Below, piece after piece: positions 1 through 9,127 of a stretch of 64,000 nt of DNA (positions within the stretch are counted from its first letter, which is position 1; every line of letters starts with the position of its first letter). The notes below the pieces were generated by a model, which did no database searches, was not told where the DNA came from, and saw only the letters and a list, made by a program, of their open reading frames with translations. The translations under genes and the position numbers were made by a program. The DNA comes from JANSXG01 sp024743075 (GTDB taxonomy: Bacteria > Planctomycetota > Phycisphaerae > Phycisphaerales > UBA1924), in contig CP159477.1 in the NCBI GenBank assembly GCA_042140185.1, forward strand, positions 2,480,001 through 2,544,000. Reading direction: 5' to 3'.

Positions 1-1
1 C

Positions 2-1039
2 CCCGAGGATGAGCAGTACCACCTCTACGCCCAGTTCGCGATGCACCAGCAGCTCGGCGCGTTCAGCGCGGAGATGGCCGAGCGCGGCGCGAAACTCTAC
101 CTCGACCTGCCGGTCGGTACGCACGCCAGCGGTTACGACATCTGGAAGAACCGCCACGTCTTCATGACCGGGGCGACCGTCGGTGCGCCGCCCGATTCTG
201 CCTTCGAGAACGGGCAGAACTGGGGCTTCCCGCCGATGCATCCCGAGGAAGCAAGGCGCGAGGGCTACGCCTACTTCATCGCCTCGCTGCGAAACCACCT
301 CAAGCACGCCCACTTCCTGCGCCTCGACCACGTCATGTGCTTCTACCGCCTGTTCATGATCCCCGACGGAATGAGCGGTCCCGACGGCGTCTACGTCGGT
401 TACGAGCACGAGGAGCTTTTCGCGATCCTGTGCATCGAGTCGCAACGCGCCCAGTGCCGCCTCATCGGCGAGAACCTCGGCACCGTCCCCCCAGCGATCG
501 AGACCGCGATGGAGAAGCACCGCGTCGGCATGCTCTACATCGGGCAGTTCAGCGTACAGACGAAGGGCAAGAAAAAGCCCACCGCCTCGCTCGCACCGAT
601 CGAGGCCAACCGCGCTGCGAGCCTGAACACCCACGACCTGCCGCCGTTCGCCATGGATCTGATGGGCGGCGATGTCACGCGGTACCTCGGCAAGGCCGGC
701 AGCACGCCGAAGACACTCGACAGCGAGCCCGCGAACTGGACCGACCGCGCCCACGCGCTCGCTGATCTTCTGGTCAAGAGGGGCTACTGCGCCGCGAAAC
801 CGAGCGCATCGCAGCTCGCCGCTGCCTTCAACCGCTACATCGCCGAGAGCGATGCCGAGCTCGCGCTCGTGAACATCGAGGACTTCTGGGCCGAGACCCG
901 CCCGCAGAACATCCCCGGCACGAGCAACGAGTACCCCAACTGGCGCTGCAAGCTGGCCATGACCATGCGGGATATCAAGAAGGACGAACAGATCGGCGCG
1001 ACGATCGAGGACCTCGCCGAGCGGCGCGCTTCGAGATAA
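2..1039 (+). CDS. malQ: 4-alpha-glucanotransferase (amylomaltase, GH77), 3' part
   Basis: Cytoplasmic GH77 enzyme that moves alpha-1,4-glucan chains between donors and acceptors in maltodextrin/glycogen metabolism. The open frame runs off the left edge, so only the C-terminal about 346 residues are present. Visible GH77 signatures are LRLDH (nt about 320-334, nucleophile Asp), IGENLGTVP (nt about 464-490, catalytic Glu) and NTHDLPP (nt about 626-646, His-Asp of the third catalytic motif). These three blocks in this order are diagnostic of MalQ rather than another alpha-amylase-fold enzyme. The stop is at 1037-1039, 23 nt from the end of convergent ispE. The GH13 debranching enzyme at 46.3 kb would act on the same polymer. 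The start lies outside the window. No frame break is seen. Confidence 0.93.
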   Translation, partial: PEDEQYHLYAQFAMHQQLGAFSAEMAERGAKLYLDLPVGTHASGYDIWKNRHVFMTGATVGAPPDSAFENGQNWGFPPMHPEEARREGYAYFIASLRNHLKHAHFLRLDHVMCFYRLFMIPDGMSGPDGVYVGYEHEELFAILCIESQRAQCRLIGENLGTVPPAIETAMEKHRVGMLYIGQFSVQTKGKKKPTASLAPIEANRAASLNTHDLPPFAMDLMGGDVTRYLGKAGSTPKTLDSEPANWTDRAHALADLLVKRGYCAAKPSASQLAAAFNRYIAESDAELALVNIEDFWAETRPQNIPGTSNEYPNWRCKLAMTMRDIKKDEQIGATIEDLAERRASR

Positions 1040-1062
1040 GCCGCTTCGGACTCAGACCGAAA

Positions 1063-2042
1063 TCAGAGCAGTCGCGTCGCGATCGCGCGGCAACCGATCA
1101 GGTGGCTGTCGAGCTGCTGCGCCAGGAGTTCTGCCTCCACTTCGCCGCCGGGGCACGGCAGGAACAGCGACGAACCCGAACCCGTCACCTGCGCCGTTGC
1201 GCCGATGGCCCGCTCGATGTTCGCGATGACCGCGCTGAGCTTCGGCTGCATCTGCTGCGCGGTGCCGCCAGATCATTGAACAGTTCGCTCGATCGCACTT
1301 CGCCGGTCGAAGCGAGTTTGTGCACCTCGACGTCGCGGAACACGTGATCGGTCTCGCCGCTCGCGTCGGTGATCAGATGGTCGAACGCTCGGTACACGCC
1401 GCCGGTCGGGCAGCCGAACTCCGGGAGCACGAGAACGAGGTGTGCGCTCGACGGGTGCACCGGCCTCACCGGCGTGCACCTCTCGCCCAGCCCCTCGATC
1501 ACCGCCGGGCCCGGCCCGAGCGATGAGCGATCCTCACGGTCCTGCAGGAAGAACGGCACATCCGAACCCAACTGAATCGCCAGTTCACGCAGGTCGCCAT
1601 CGCTCAGGTTGAGTTCGAACAAATCGCGAACCGCGACAAGCATCGACGCGGCGTCCGACGAGCCGCCACCGAGCCCGCCGCCGACCGGGATCCGCTTGTC
1701 GAGTTTCAGCTGCACCGGCAGCGAGCGCCCGACCTCCCGCTCGAGCAGCAGGTGCGCCCGCACCGCCAGATCGTCGCGCACCGACCAGTCGATCGGGGCC
1801 GACGGCTGCGGCGCATCGGCGTGCCACAGGATCGCGTAGCGCGACAACCGATCGTCCTCGAGGCGCGTGACGAGCAGCTCGTCGGCGAGGTCAATCGGCG
1901 CCATCCAGGTCGCGATCGGGTGCATGCCGTCGCGCTCGGAGTCGTCATCGATCGGCGCACCGACCGCCAGCGCCAGATTGACCTTGGCGTGTGCGTTCAG
2001 CGCGATCTGAGGTCGCCCGGCGGGCGCGGAGGAATCGGTCAT
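1063..2042 (-). CDS. ispE: 4-diphosphocytidyl-2-C-methyl-D-erythritol kinase, with a frame break
   Basis: GHMP-family kinase that phosphorylates the 2-hydroxyl of CDP-methylerythritol in the MEP isoprenoid pathway. The N-terminal part has the lysine strand NAHAKVNLAL, the ATP loop PVGGGLGGGSSDAA and GSDVPFFL, all typical of IspE. After LFNDLAAP (nt about 1262) the frame is lost and resumes one frame over as QQMQPKLSAV, followed by the family's C-terminal TGSGSSLF motif and a stop near 1063. Restoring one base gives a normal-length protein of about 325 residues, so I read it as one gene with a one-base deletion. The start ATG at 2042 precedes TDSSAPAG; there is no Shine-Dalgarno sequence, but TATCAT lies 6 nt upstream. 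It follows the GT2 gene after 32 nt on the same strand. Confidence 0.9.
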
Positions 2043-2048
2043 GAACAG

Positions 2049-2054
2049 ATGATA
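2049..2054 (-). promoter_or_regulatory. Putative -10 box (TATCAT) of ispE, leaderless type
   Basis: TATCAT ends 6 nt before the ispE ATG, with no ribosome site between. Transcription starting about 7 nt after the box would begin at or next to the start codon. No convincing -35 box is seen 17 nt upstream. This is an inference from position and consensus only. Confidence 0.4.
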
Positions 2055-2074
2055 AACGCTTTGACCGACGCGGG

Positions 2075-3202
2075 TTAGACAATGGCTCCGACCGGCGACC
2101 GGCTGGTGTCCCAGCCCGCGATCACCCGTTTGCGCGGCAGGTCCCGGGCGAGCGACTCGCAGGCGTCGAGCATCGGACCCGGCGAGATCGTCGCCGGGAT
2201 CAGCGTGCGCGCCTCGCGCGGATCGTCCACCGGCTCGATCCGCAGTTCCTCGAGCACGCGCCGCACCGCCCACGCGTTCTTGCCCGGCGCTGCACCAGCG
2301 GGCATCAGGCAGCACACCGGCCCGTCCGACGACGCCAGCACACGCGACAGGTGCTCGCGCACCGCGCTGACGCCCGTGAACCGGTCGTACAGCTCTTCGT
2401 CCATCGGCGTGCGATCCTGCGCGTGGAGCGTTTCGCGCAACTCGTTGAGCCCGGTCTGGTACCCCGACATCGCCCTTTCGCGCTCTGCGATCGCCCGGTA
2501 TCGGGTCACGGTCTCGTCGAGCACCCACTCGAGCACGCCGTCGGGCGCGTACCGCTGCGCGACCCACGCGTTGTTGCGAACGAGGCTCCGCAGGATCGCG
2601 TCCATGTTGCGGTTGCTCTCGTCCTTGCGATGCACCACACCGAACGCCCGACTGAACGCGACGCGATACCCCGCCAGCAGCATCTTCGCCGCGAGGTCGT
2701 ACTCCTCCACGTAGTAGTGGAAGCTCGGGTCGTATCCGCCCATTCGATTGAACAGCGCCGTGCGGATCGCCACGCCGCAGCCGATCGGCACCTCGGGCAG
2801 GCCGCCGGACTCGCGCCGCCCGTTCTCGAGCCGGATCTCAGCGCACACCGCCCCGACCTCATTCGGCGCGCGCAGCAGTTCCTCCACGAACCGGGCATCC
2901 GTCGGCGAAGAGTCGTCGTCGAGCATCAGCAGCCAGTCCGAATCCGTCTGTGACGACGCCTCCGTCGCGCAGGCGTTCCGTGCCGACGCCGCCTCGTTGG
3001 TCCGCCGGTGCAGCACGCGCACCGGGATCCGACCGGCGACCGTCTTCGGCGCGGTCACCGGGAACTTCGAGCGGTTGTCGGCGATGATCACCTCCGCGCC
3101 GCCCAAGGGCTCGAACGCGTCCGCGCCGAGTTTCTCGATGTCACGCAGCGTCCGCGCGAGTTGGCTAGGCCGGTCTCGCGTGGGGATGACGAAGCTCAGC
3201 AT
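2075..3202 (-). CDS. Family 2 glycosyltransferase
   Basis: Predicted cytoplasmic GT-A transferase that adds a sugar from a nucleotide donor to a growing surface glycan. The N-terminus SFVIPTRDR is the classical GT2 opening strand, and LLMLDDDSS (residues about 91-99) holds the Asp-rich metal/nucleotide site. GGYDPSFHYYVEEYDLAAKM (residues about 172-191) is the usual acceptor-side block with the catalytic-base ED-like pair. The last about 110 residues are an extension ending near WDTSRSPVGA that I do not recognise. No membrane segment is visible. It lies 10 nt downstream of the nucleotidyltransferase-kinase fusion on the same strand, so the two are probably co-transcribed with the phosphatase gene further up. 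Donor and acceptor cannot be told from sequence. Confidence 0.85.
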   Translation of the reverse strand: MLSFVIPTRDRPSQLARTLRDIEKLGADAFEPLGGAEVIIADNRSKFPVTAPKTVAGRIPVRVLHRRTNEAASARNACATEASSQTDSDWLLMLDDDSSPTDARFVEELLRAPNEVGAVCAEIRLENGRRESGGLPEVPIGCGVAIRTALFNRMGGYDPSFHYYVEEYDLAAKMLLAGYRVAFSRAFGVVHRKDESNRNMDAILRSLVRNNAWVAQRYAPDGVLEWVLDETVTRYRAIAERERAMSGYQTGLNELRETLHAQDRTPMDEELYDRFTGVSAVREHLSRVLASSDGPVCCLMPAGAAPGKNAWAVRRVLEELRIEPVDDPREARTLIPATISPGPMLDACESLARDLPRKRVIAGWDTSRSPVGAIV

Positions 3203-3212
3203 GCGTCCCCCC

Positions 3213-4844
3213 TCAGACCACCATGCGCCCGCGAGTGGGCGCCACCGGCTTCACCGCCAGTGCCGCGGCGACCGTCCGCTTCGCCGCTGCGAGCAGGTGC
3301 CTCGCGTCCACCGCCTGGTTCCCGACCAGCCCCGCCTCGATCGACGCCGCGACCGCGCCGATCAGCGAGGCCTCGGGCAATTCGGCGCCCGCGATCCGGG
3401 CCATGGTCGTTGTGGCGAGCAGCGCATCGCCGCAGCCGAGATTGTCGATGGCGTGGGCGCACAGCGCCGGCACGTGCTCCCCGGCGACGCGCGTGGACCA
3501 GTCTTCGCCCGAAGCGCCCGCGATCCGGTCGAACGCGATCAGCCCCTCATCACCCATGGTCGTGATGACCTGGCGCGCCCCGGTCTGCTGCATGAGCTTC
3601 CAGACCACCGAGTTCAGCGACGAGTCGTAATCCGACACGGCCGCGCGCATCTCGACCTCGGTCGGGCACAGCAGATCGACCTTCTTCATCGAGAGCAGCG
3701 CCGAGCGCCGCCCAGACACGTCGCCAGCAACGAAGCCGACCGAGCTGCGCAGCGATGCGCTCAGTTCGGCAAGCGACTTGGGCGTGAGCAGATCCAACCC
3801 GAAGTCCGCCAGCACCGCGCCGTCCGCACCGCCGCGCTCCGACGCCGCGTCATCCGCCAGCGCCTTCAGTTCCGCGCGCTTGCCCGAATCGAGCGCGAGC
3901 GGACGGACCATGTCCAGTTTCATGACCTTCTGCGAGCCGACGAGAAACCGCTGCTTCTCGAGCATCGGCGCTTCGACCTCGATCGAGCGCACCTCCACGC
4001 CGCAGCCCGTCATCCGCTCGCGGAACAGCTCGGCCTGGTCCGAGGGGGGTAACGCCGTGACGAGCACCGGTCGCCCGCCGAGGGCCGCGATATGCCGCGC
4101 GATCACCGCCGCCCCGCCATCGAACGCCGTGCGCTCCAGCGGTCGCAGCGAAAGCACCGCAGACTCCGAGGCCACTTCGGGCCGATCGCAGTAGATGTAC
4201 GTGTCGATGATCGTCTCGCCGATCACCACGATCCGTTGGTCCGCGAACGCCCCGACCAGCGAGGCCAGTCGTTCGCCCGTGATCCCGTGTGCCTGCGTGA
4301 GCTGGCGCAGCCTTGCGTGCACCGGGTCCTCCCGATGCTCCATCGCGCTGACCAGCGCCGTCGAGGAGAACACGATGTCGCCGGATGAGAACACCACCCG
4401 TCCGCCGTGGCGCTCCACCGCGTCGCGCTCCGCGGCGAAGCGCGGATCGTTGTTCGATTCGTACTCCCGGCCCTTGATGTAGACATCCGGCTGCACCGCG
4501 TCGAGCAGCGCTTCCGCCGTCGGGTCCGGGTTCACATACACCAGGTCCACGCAATCAAGGGCCGCGAGGTTCTCCGCACGGAGTTCCTCGCTGAACAGCG
4601 GCCGGCCGTCGCCCTTGTTCACGCACGCGTCGGCCGTGATCGTCACCACCAGCACATCCGCCTGGCGGGCGGCGTGCTGCAGGTGCCGGATGTGGCCCGG
4701 GTGCACGATGTCGAAGCAGCCGTGGCACTGCACGACAGATCGCCCGTCACGCCGGGCCTGATCGCGCAGGCGCAGCAACTCTGCGCGCCGACAATCTTCG
4801 AACTGGGCCGGGTCGGACCGTCCATCAGCGGTCTTATCGGTCAT
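3213..4844 (-). CDS. Bifunctional sugar-phosphate nucleotidyltransferase / PfkB-type sugar kinase
   Basis: Two-domain enzyme for activating a sugar. Residues about 35-200 are a cytidylyltransferase-like domain (CHGCFDIVHPGHIRHL, containing the HxGH nucleotide motif, and IKGREYESNNDPR). Residues about 210-540 are a ribokinase/PfkB domain (VIGETIIDTYIYCDR near its start and DNLGCGDALLAT as the anion-hole signature). The closest known two-domain protein is HldE, which phosphorylates heptose-7-phosphate at C1 and then adenylylates it. In HldE the kinase comes first; here the order is reversed. The PfkB signature has Cys where Ala is usual (GCGD for GAGD). It sits between the KdsC-like phosphatase (32 nt upstream) and a GT2 gene (10 nt downstream), which fits kinase-phosphatase-nucleotidyltransferase logic. 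The actual substrate is unproven. Confidence 0.85.
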   Translation of the reverse strand: MTDKTADGRSDPAQFEDCRRAELLRLRDQARRDGRSVVQCHGCFDIVHPGHIRHLQHAARQADVLVVTITADACVNKGDGRPLFSEELRAENLAALDCVDLVYVNPDPTAEALLDAVQPDVYIKGREYESNNDPRFAAERDAVERHGGRVVFSSGDIVFSSTALVSAMEHREDPVHARLRQLTQAHGITGERLASLVGAFADQRIVVIGETIIDTYIYCDRPEVASESAVLSLRPLERTAFDGGAAVIARHIAALGGRPVLVTALPPSDQAELFRERMTGCGVEVRSIEVEAPMLEKQRFLVGSQKVMKLDMVRPLALDSGKRAELKALADDAASERGGADGAVLADFGLDLLTPKSLAELSASLRSSVGFVAGDVSGRRSALLSMKKVDLLCPTEVEMRAAVSDYDSSLNSVVWKLMQQTGARQVITTMGDEGLIAFDRIAGASGEDWSTRVAGEHVPALCAHAIDNLGCGDALLATTTMARIAGAELPEASLIGAVAASIEAGLVGNQAVDARHLLAAAKRTVAAALAVKPVAPTRGRMVV

Positions 4845-4876
4845 TCCGGTTCGCGAACTGCGGAAAACCGCCGGAT

Positions 4877-5827
4877 TCAGTCGGGGGTCTTCAGCCCGTC
4901 CAGGATCAGGTCCGCCAATTCGCGAAGCGCGCCGAACCCCCCGCGACGGCTCAGCACCAGATCCACGCTACTCCGCACGCTGTCGTGAGCGTCCGACGGG
5001 CAGGCCGAAACACCCGCCAGCTTCATCGCGGGCAGGTCGTTCACATCGTCGCCGATGTACACCACCCGATCCGGCGACACGCCCAGTCGCTCACACACTC
5101 CCACGAACCGCGCGCCCTTGTCGCCCTTGCCGATGTCCACCACATCGATCGGGAGCATGTCCGCGCGGCTCTGGGTCGATCCGCCCCGGCTCGTCGCCGT
5201 CAGCCACGCCAGCTTGATACCCGCCTTGTGCAGCAGGCCAAACCCCATGCCGTCGTGGGTGTTGAACGGTCGCGCCGGCTCATCGGGTCCGCCAAAGCAC
5301 ATGATCTCGCCGGTGGTCAGCGTGCCGTCCACATCGCAGACCACCGCCTTCACCCCGACCAGCGGCAGCCGGAACCCCTGCACGCCGCAGACGATCGGGT
5401 GGCTCGGCCCCAGCCCTCGCGCCACCGCCTCCGCCAACTCGCGATCGGCTTCGCCCGTGATCCGCAGGCGCTCGATCGGTGTGTTCTGCTCATTGATGAG
5501 TTCCGGGTTCGACGACACGAGGGCCCGGTTCGCCGACTCTGGCAGGCAGAACGGGCGTTCCAGCCGAGCGAAGATGTCCGGGCGCGTCTCGGCGAGCGCC
5601 TCATGCATCTTGGTCGCCTCGATCACGCGTACGCCGACCCGCTCGAACAGTCTCGCCATCGCCGGCCGGTCGCACGCCGCGACCACGGACGATCGCGGCA
5701 TCGCCAGGCACAGGTTCCGGACCGCCCAGAGCCCCAGCGGGACGCCCGCGAGCGTGCTCCGAGCCAGATCGCGACTGTCGCCGGATGCATCGATAAAGCC
5801 CAACGGGTGCGGCAGCGATTCACTCAT
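4877..5827 (-). CDS. HAD-family KdsC-like sugar-phosphate phosphatase with a shortened NeuA-like N-terminal domain
   Basis: Residues about 158-316 form a C0-type HAD phosphatase like KdsC, with DVDGTLTTGE (residues 165-174, nucleophile and general acid), WLTATSRGG as motif II, and KGDKG followed by YIGDDVNDLPAM as motifs III/IV. Such enzymes remove phosphate from KDO-8-P or nonulosonate-9-P. The first about 150 residues look like the remains of an acylneuraminate cytidylyltransferase: LAGVPLGLWAV and SSVVAACDRP resemble the post-P-loop strands, and PIERLRITGEADRELAEAV resembles the terminal DIDTPEDL block. The nucleotide-binding RxGSKxxPGKN loop is absent, so cytidylylation is unlikely. The start at 5827 has TAGTCT 6 nt upstream. 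Its stop is 32 nt from the next gene on the same strand. The assignment of the N-terminal domain is an inference. Confidence 0.8.
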   Translation of the reverse strand: MSESLPHPLGFIDASGDSRDLARSTLAGVPLGLWAVRNLCLAMPRSSVVAACDRPAMARLFERVGVRVIEATKMHEALAETRPDIFARLERPFCLPESANRALVSSNPELINEQNTPIERLRITGEADRELAEAVARGLGPSHPIVCGVQGFRLPLVGVKAVVCDVDGTLTTGEIMCFGGPDEPARPFNTHDGMGFGLLHKAGIKLAWLTATSRGGSTQSRADMLPIDVVDIGKGDKGARFVGVCERLGVSPDRVVYIGDDVNDLPAMKLAGVSACPSDAHDSVRSSVDLVLSRRGGFGALRELADLILDGLKTPD

Positions 5828-5833
5828 GCACCC

Positions 5834-5839
5834 AGACTA
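5834..5839 (-). promoter_or_regulatory. Putative -10 box (TAGTCT), leaderless type
   Basis: TAGTCT is followed by six bases and then the ATG of the KdsC-like gene at 5827. No purine-rich ribosome site is present. The 69-nt gap to the divergent FkbM gene must hold promoters for both directions. Confidence 0.35.
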
Positions 5840-5896
5840 AACCACCGTTCCGCACGCTGCTGCAGGACGCCCCCCCACCCGGTCGATAACCAACCA

Positions 5897-6609
5897 GTGA
5901 CCCCCACCGCGACCAGCCAGTCCGCCCTCCGCTACTTCACCCTCGACCACGTCGCACGCCTGCTCGACGCACGCCGCGCGCTGAGGGCCGGGGCGTGTTC
6001 TTTGTGCAGATCGGCGCGATGGACGGCGTGTCGTTCGACCCGATCCACCCCCTCGTCACCGAGCTCGGATGGTCCGGCCTGCTCGTCGAACCGCTCCCCG
6101 ACCACTTCGAGCGCCTGAAGGCCAATTACGCCGGCGTCCGTGGCATGCGCTTCGAGAACTGCGCCGTCGCCGACCACACCGGCACCGTCGACCTGCACCG
6201 GATCCCCCCGGAGGTCGTCGAGCGCGGCGAACTGCCTGACTGGGCCAATGGCATATCCTCGATGTTCACCGACCGAAGCGTGCTCGGGGGTAAACGCGGA
6301 TCTGCCGAGGACATCGCGGTCATTGAGCGCGAGCGAATCAGCGTACCGGTCCGGAGCATGACCCTCACCGATTTGCTCCGCGCACATGCTGTCGACCACA
6401 TCGACCTGCTCCAGATCGATACCGAGGGCGCCGACTGGATGGTGCTGCGCCAACTGCCGTTCGAGACGCTGCGCCCGGCCGTCATCCACATGGAGCACTA
6501 CAACCTGCCCGAAGACGAGCGCCATTGCGCGATCGACCTGCTGCTCAAGTGGGAATACGCGGTCCGCTCCGACCATAAAGACCTCCTCGCGACCCGTCTG
6601 CTGCTGTGA
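5897..6609 (+). CDS. FkbM-family SAM-dependent methyltransferase, with a frame break near the N-terminus
   Basis: O-methyltransferase of the FkbM type, expected to methylate a sugar hydroxyl. FFVQIGAMDGVSFDP (nt about 5998-6042) is the SAM-binding glycine strand, GLLVEPLPDHFERLKANY the second strand with its acidic ribose ligand, and LLQIDTEGADWMVL the FkbM catalytic-core signature. An in-frame GTG at 5897 begins VTPTATSQSALRYFTLDHVARLL and runs to ALRAG, where a GGGG run at about 5985-5991 breaks frame; one more G gives AGGVFFVQIGAMDG. I therefore start at 5897; 5995 is the alternative. The stop TGA overlaps the GTG of the next gene, indicating translational coupling. Confidence 0.85.
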
Positions 6610-7856
6610 CCGAAGCCCGCACCGAATCAGACTGGATTACGCTCGTCGACGACGAATCCGATCAAACGACACGCCGGATCGACTCCGCCCGGGCCGTGGG
6701 ACACATTGCGCGCCGCAACAGTCCCGGCGTCTGGCTGGGCACGCCGACGGGCTCGCGAACAGACCGGTGGCACCCGCGCCTGACGCGCGACTGGCCGATG
6801 CCGCTCACCGCCGTCTGCTTCTACACCACCGGCACCGCCTACGAGCAGGAGGCCGCGGAACTCGTCGCGTCCTGCAATGCGGTCGGGCTCGAATGCGTCA
6901 CCCGAGGTCTCGAGCCGCGAGGCAGTTGGGAACGCAACTGTGCCCTCAAAGCCGGGTTCCTCCGCTCGATGCGAGCCAAACTCCGCGGTCCGCTGCTCTG
7001 GGTCGATGCGGACGCTCGACTCGCACGGTTCCCGACCGAGTTGCTGACGCTGAAAGCCGACTTCGCGATGCACCTGCTCGACGGCTGGCGCGGATTCAGC
7101 GCGACGGTCTACTTCGATGACACGCCCGAAGCCGCACGCCTCATCGATCGATGGCACGTGCGCTGCGAAGCCGAGCCGGATATCTGGGACCAGATCCACC
7201 TCGATCTCGCGTGGGAAGACACCGCGCGAGAACACGACCTCACCACCGCGTGGCTCGACGAGCGATTCGCGAAGATCTTTGACCGCCCGGCTGACATCGA
7301 TCCGGTCATCGTGCACACGCAGGCGTCGCGTCGTCATAAGCAGGACGTCTCCGACGGCGTCCGCGGCGGCGAACAACTGCCCGACGAGTCGGTTCGCCGA
7401 GCCCGTTCGCGATCCCGCTGCCGTCCCGGCCCACCCCGTCCGGCTCGCGAGTGCACGATCTTCGGCCACGCCGACGACTCCGCAGCGCGTTGGCAGCGAT
7501 CCCGTATCGAAGCCGTGAGGAGCGCATTTCAGCGATGCCGCGAACGAGGCCTGACCCGCGTCGCGCTGGTCGGCGCCGGCCGACACACGCGCGAAGTCGC
7601 GCTGCCCGCCAACGCAGACGACATCATCGAGGTCGCCTGCATCCTCGATGATCGCGCGGACGAGATCGGTGCCGTGGATTCGATTCCCGTTCGCACCATC
7701 ACCGGATGCCCGCACGACATCTCGGCGCTGATCGTCTCGTCCGACGCCCACGAAGCCGCGCTCGCGAGCCGATGCCGCCAATCGCTCGGGGAGCGCCTGC
7801 CGATTATCGAGCCGTACCGCGACGCCGCCGCCCTCAGTGGTACTGATTCTCGATGA
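6606..7856 (+). CDS. GT-A type nucleotide-sugar transferase with a C-terminal GAG-type Rossmann module
   Basis: Residues about 65-260 look like a putative nucleotide-diphospho-sugar transferase: LLWVDADARL carries the DxD metal motif, and a downstream DDTPEAARLIDRW...DQIHLDLAW block matches the W...DQ pattern of this fold. Residues about 260-315 are an Arg/Pro-rich linker. Residues 318-416 form a separate Rossmann-like module beginning VALVGAGRHTR, continuing VACILDDRADEIG and ALIVSSDAHEAAL, which recurs in the two large GT-B proteins at 12.4-16.8 kb. The start GTG overlaps the FkbM stop (TGTGA), so the two are coupled. The 3' end overlaps the convergent sulfotransferase by 23 nt. No signal peptide or membrane segment is visible. 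The specific glycan is unknown. Confidence 0.7.
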   Translation: MTEARTESDWITLVDDESDQTTRRIDSARAVGHIARRNSPGVWLGTPTGSRTDRWHPRLTRDWPMPLTAVCFYTTGTAYEQEAAELVASCNAVGLECVTRGLEPRGSWERNCALKAGFLRSMRAKLRGPLLWVDADARLARFPTELLTLKADFAMHLLDGWRGFSATVYFDDTPEAARLIDRWHVRCEAEPDIWDQIHLDLAWEDTAREHDLTTAWLDERFAKIFDRPADIDPVIVHTQASRRHKQDVSDGVRGGEQLPDESVRRARSRSRCRPGPPRPARECTIFGHADDSAARWQRSRIEAVRSAFQRCRERGLTRVALVGAGRHTREVALPANADDIIEVACILDDRADEIGAVDSIPVRTITGCPHDISALIVSSDAHEAALASRCRQSLGERLPIIEPYRDAAALSGTDSR

Positions 7857-9096
7857 TGTCCACCCCCCACCACTCGCTCAGGCGTTCGGTGAGGTCCAGC
7901 CAGCGTTGCACTTCTGGAGTCGCATTCGATTCCAGCCACGCAAAAAAGTTGTCCTCGCGCCGGAAATCGGTGGGGATCGGGTAGCGGCGCTGCAGGTCGT
8001 CCGACGCGTACCACACGCTCATGAACGCCTGCACCACCGAGGCTCCACGCCGGAACCGCGAGAAGTCCCACTGCGCCTCGGCCCTCTCCGGCACGCGTTC
8101 GACCCAGCCGTCATCGGGCTCGTAGCCGAGGTGCACGATCAGTTCTCGGAACGGCTCGCCCAGGATCTCGACGAGTTCCCGATCGAAGTACCGCTGCCAG
8201 TCGCCCGCCTTGCCCTTGCGGATCGCGCTGTTTCGACGCTCGCTGGTGCCGCCCGTGACCGTCTTGAACGCGTACCGCTCGGCGATCTCCGACGCTGCCC
8301 GCTCATCGGGCTCGACCCCGAGGAAACGGCTGATCCGGCACAGTTCCGCCGACGCATCGGCCAGCGTGTCCTCGTAGCGCACGACCAGCTTCAGCGGGTC
8401 CGCCGACCGATCCTCGTGGAACGCCAGCATCCGCTCCAGCCGGTCCGTGAAGTACCGACGCTTCCAGTCGGTAAACAGCTTCGGCTCGGACTCGTCCGAG
8501 CGGTCGACCAGCGTCCCGATCACACGATCCAGATATCCCAGGTCGTGGTAGAAAGTCGACACCAACACATCGCGCGGGTCACGCAGGAACTGCACGATCT
8601 TCCAGCCCGGCAGCCACTCCCGCAGCGTATGCGGCGGAACGTGCTTGGTCGGCGCCCCGACGGCCCCGGCCTCCCCCCTGACGGGTTGCGTCTGGATCAG
8701 ACGATCGGCCAGTTCATCAAGCGACAACGCCCTACGGTTCGGCTCGTCGTAGAAGTTGTCCTTCATAGTGAGCATCGCGGCCCTGATCGGCTGCATGCAC
8801 GAGGAGATGCGCTCCCGATCCGTCTCAGGGAGCAATCCGCCTTGCCCGCTCGCCACCGGTGCGCCGAGAATGACCGCCAGATACTCGCTCAGACTCCGCC
8901 CTCGCTCGTTCAGCAGGGCGAGCAGTTCCGGACTGCGCCGCAAGTACTGCACTGTCGCCGGCAGACCCCGACTCGCACAGGTCGCGAACCCACCGATCCC
9001 CGGCATCGACCACAGCATCATTTCCGACCACGTATTGCCTGACTTCTCAAGCCCGGTGGTGACGAACAGCGCGGGGTCGGCGTCGTTTTCGCTCAT
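7834..9096 (-). CDS. PAPS-dependent sulfotransferase
   Basis: Transfers sulfate from PAPS to a carbohydrate or other acceptor. TGLEKSGNTWSEMML near the N-terminus is the 5'-phosphosulfate-binding loop (PKSGTTW class), FLRDPRDVLVSTFYHDL the 3'-phosphate-binding motif with Arg and Ser, and RKGKAGDWQRYF the C-terminal RKGxxGDW loop. All three cofactor motifs are intact, so an active enzyme is expected. I chose ATG 9096 (MSENDADP), which places the first loop about 15 residues from the start as is usual; a longer open frame exists upstream but lacks family character. The gene is divergent from a second sulfotransferase 31 nt away and overlaps the GT-A gene tail to tail. It belongs functionally to the glycan cluster. 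Confidence 0.88.
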   Translation of the reverse strand: MSENDADPALFVTTGLEKSGNTWSEMMLWSMPGIGGFATCASRGLPATVQYLRRSPELLALLNERGRSLSEYLAVILGAPVASGQGGLLPETDRERISSCMQPIRAAMLTMKDNFYDEPNRRALSLDELADRLIQTQPVRGEAGAVGAPTKHVPPHTLREWLPGWKIVQFLRDPRDVLVSTFYHDLGYLDRVIGTLVDRSDESEPKLFTDWKRRYFTDRLERMLAFHEDRSADPLKLVVRYEDTLADASAELCRISRFLGVEPDERAASEIAERYAFKTVTGGTSERRNSAIRKGKAGDWQRYFDRELVEILGEPFRELIVHLGYEPDDGWVERVPERAEAQWDFSRFRRGASVVQAFMSVWYASDDLQRRYPIPTDFRREDNFFAWLESNATPEVQRWLDLTERLSEWWGVDIIENQYH

Positions 9097-9127
9097 GGAT
9101 TCCGTTCCGGATCGGCCTAAATCGCCG

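Noticed and set aside
8756..9127. Longer N-terminus of the second sulfotransferase.
   Set aside because: The upstream in-frame residues are antisense to the first sulfotransferase and have no family similarity.
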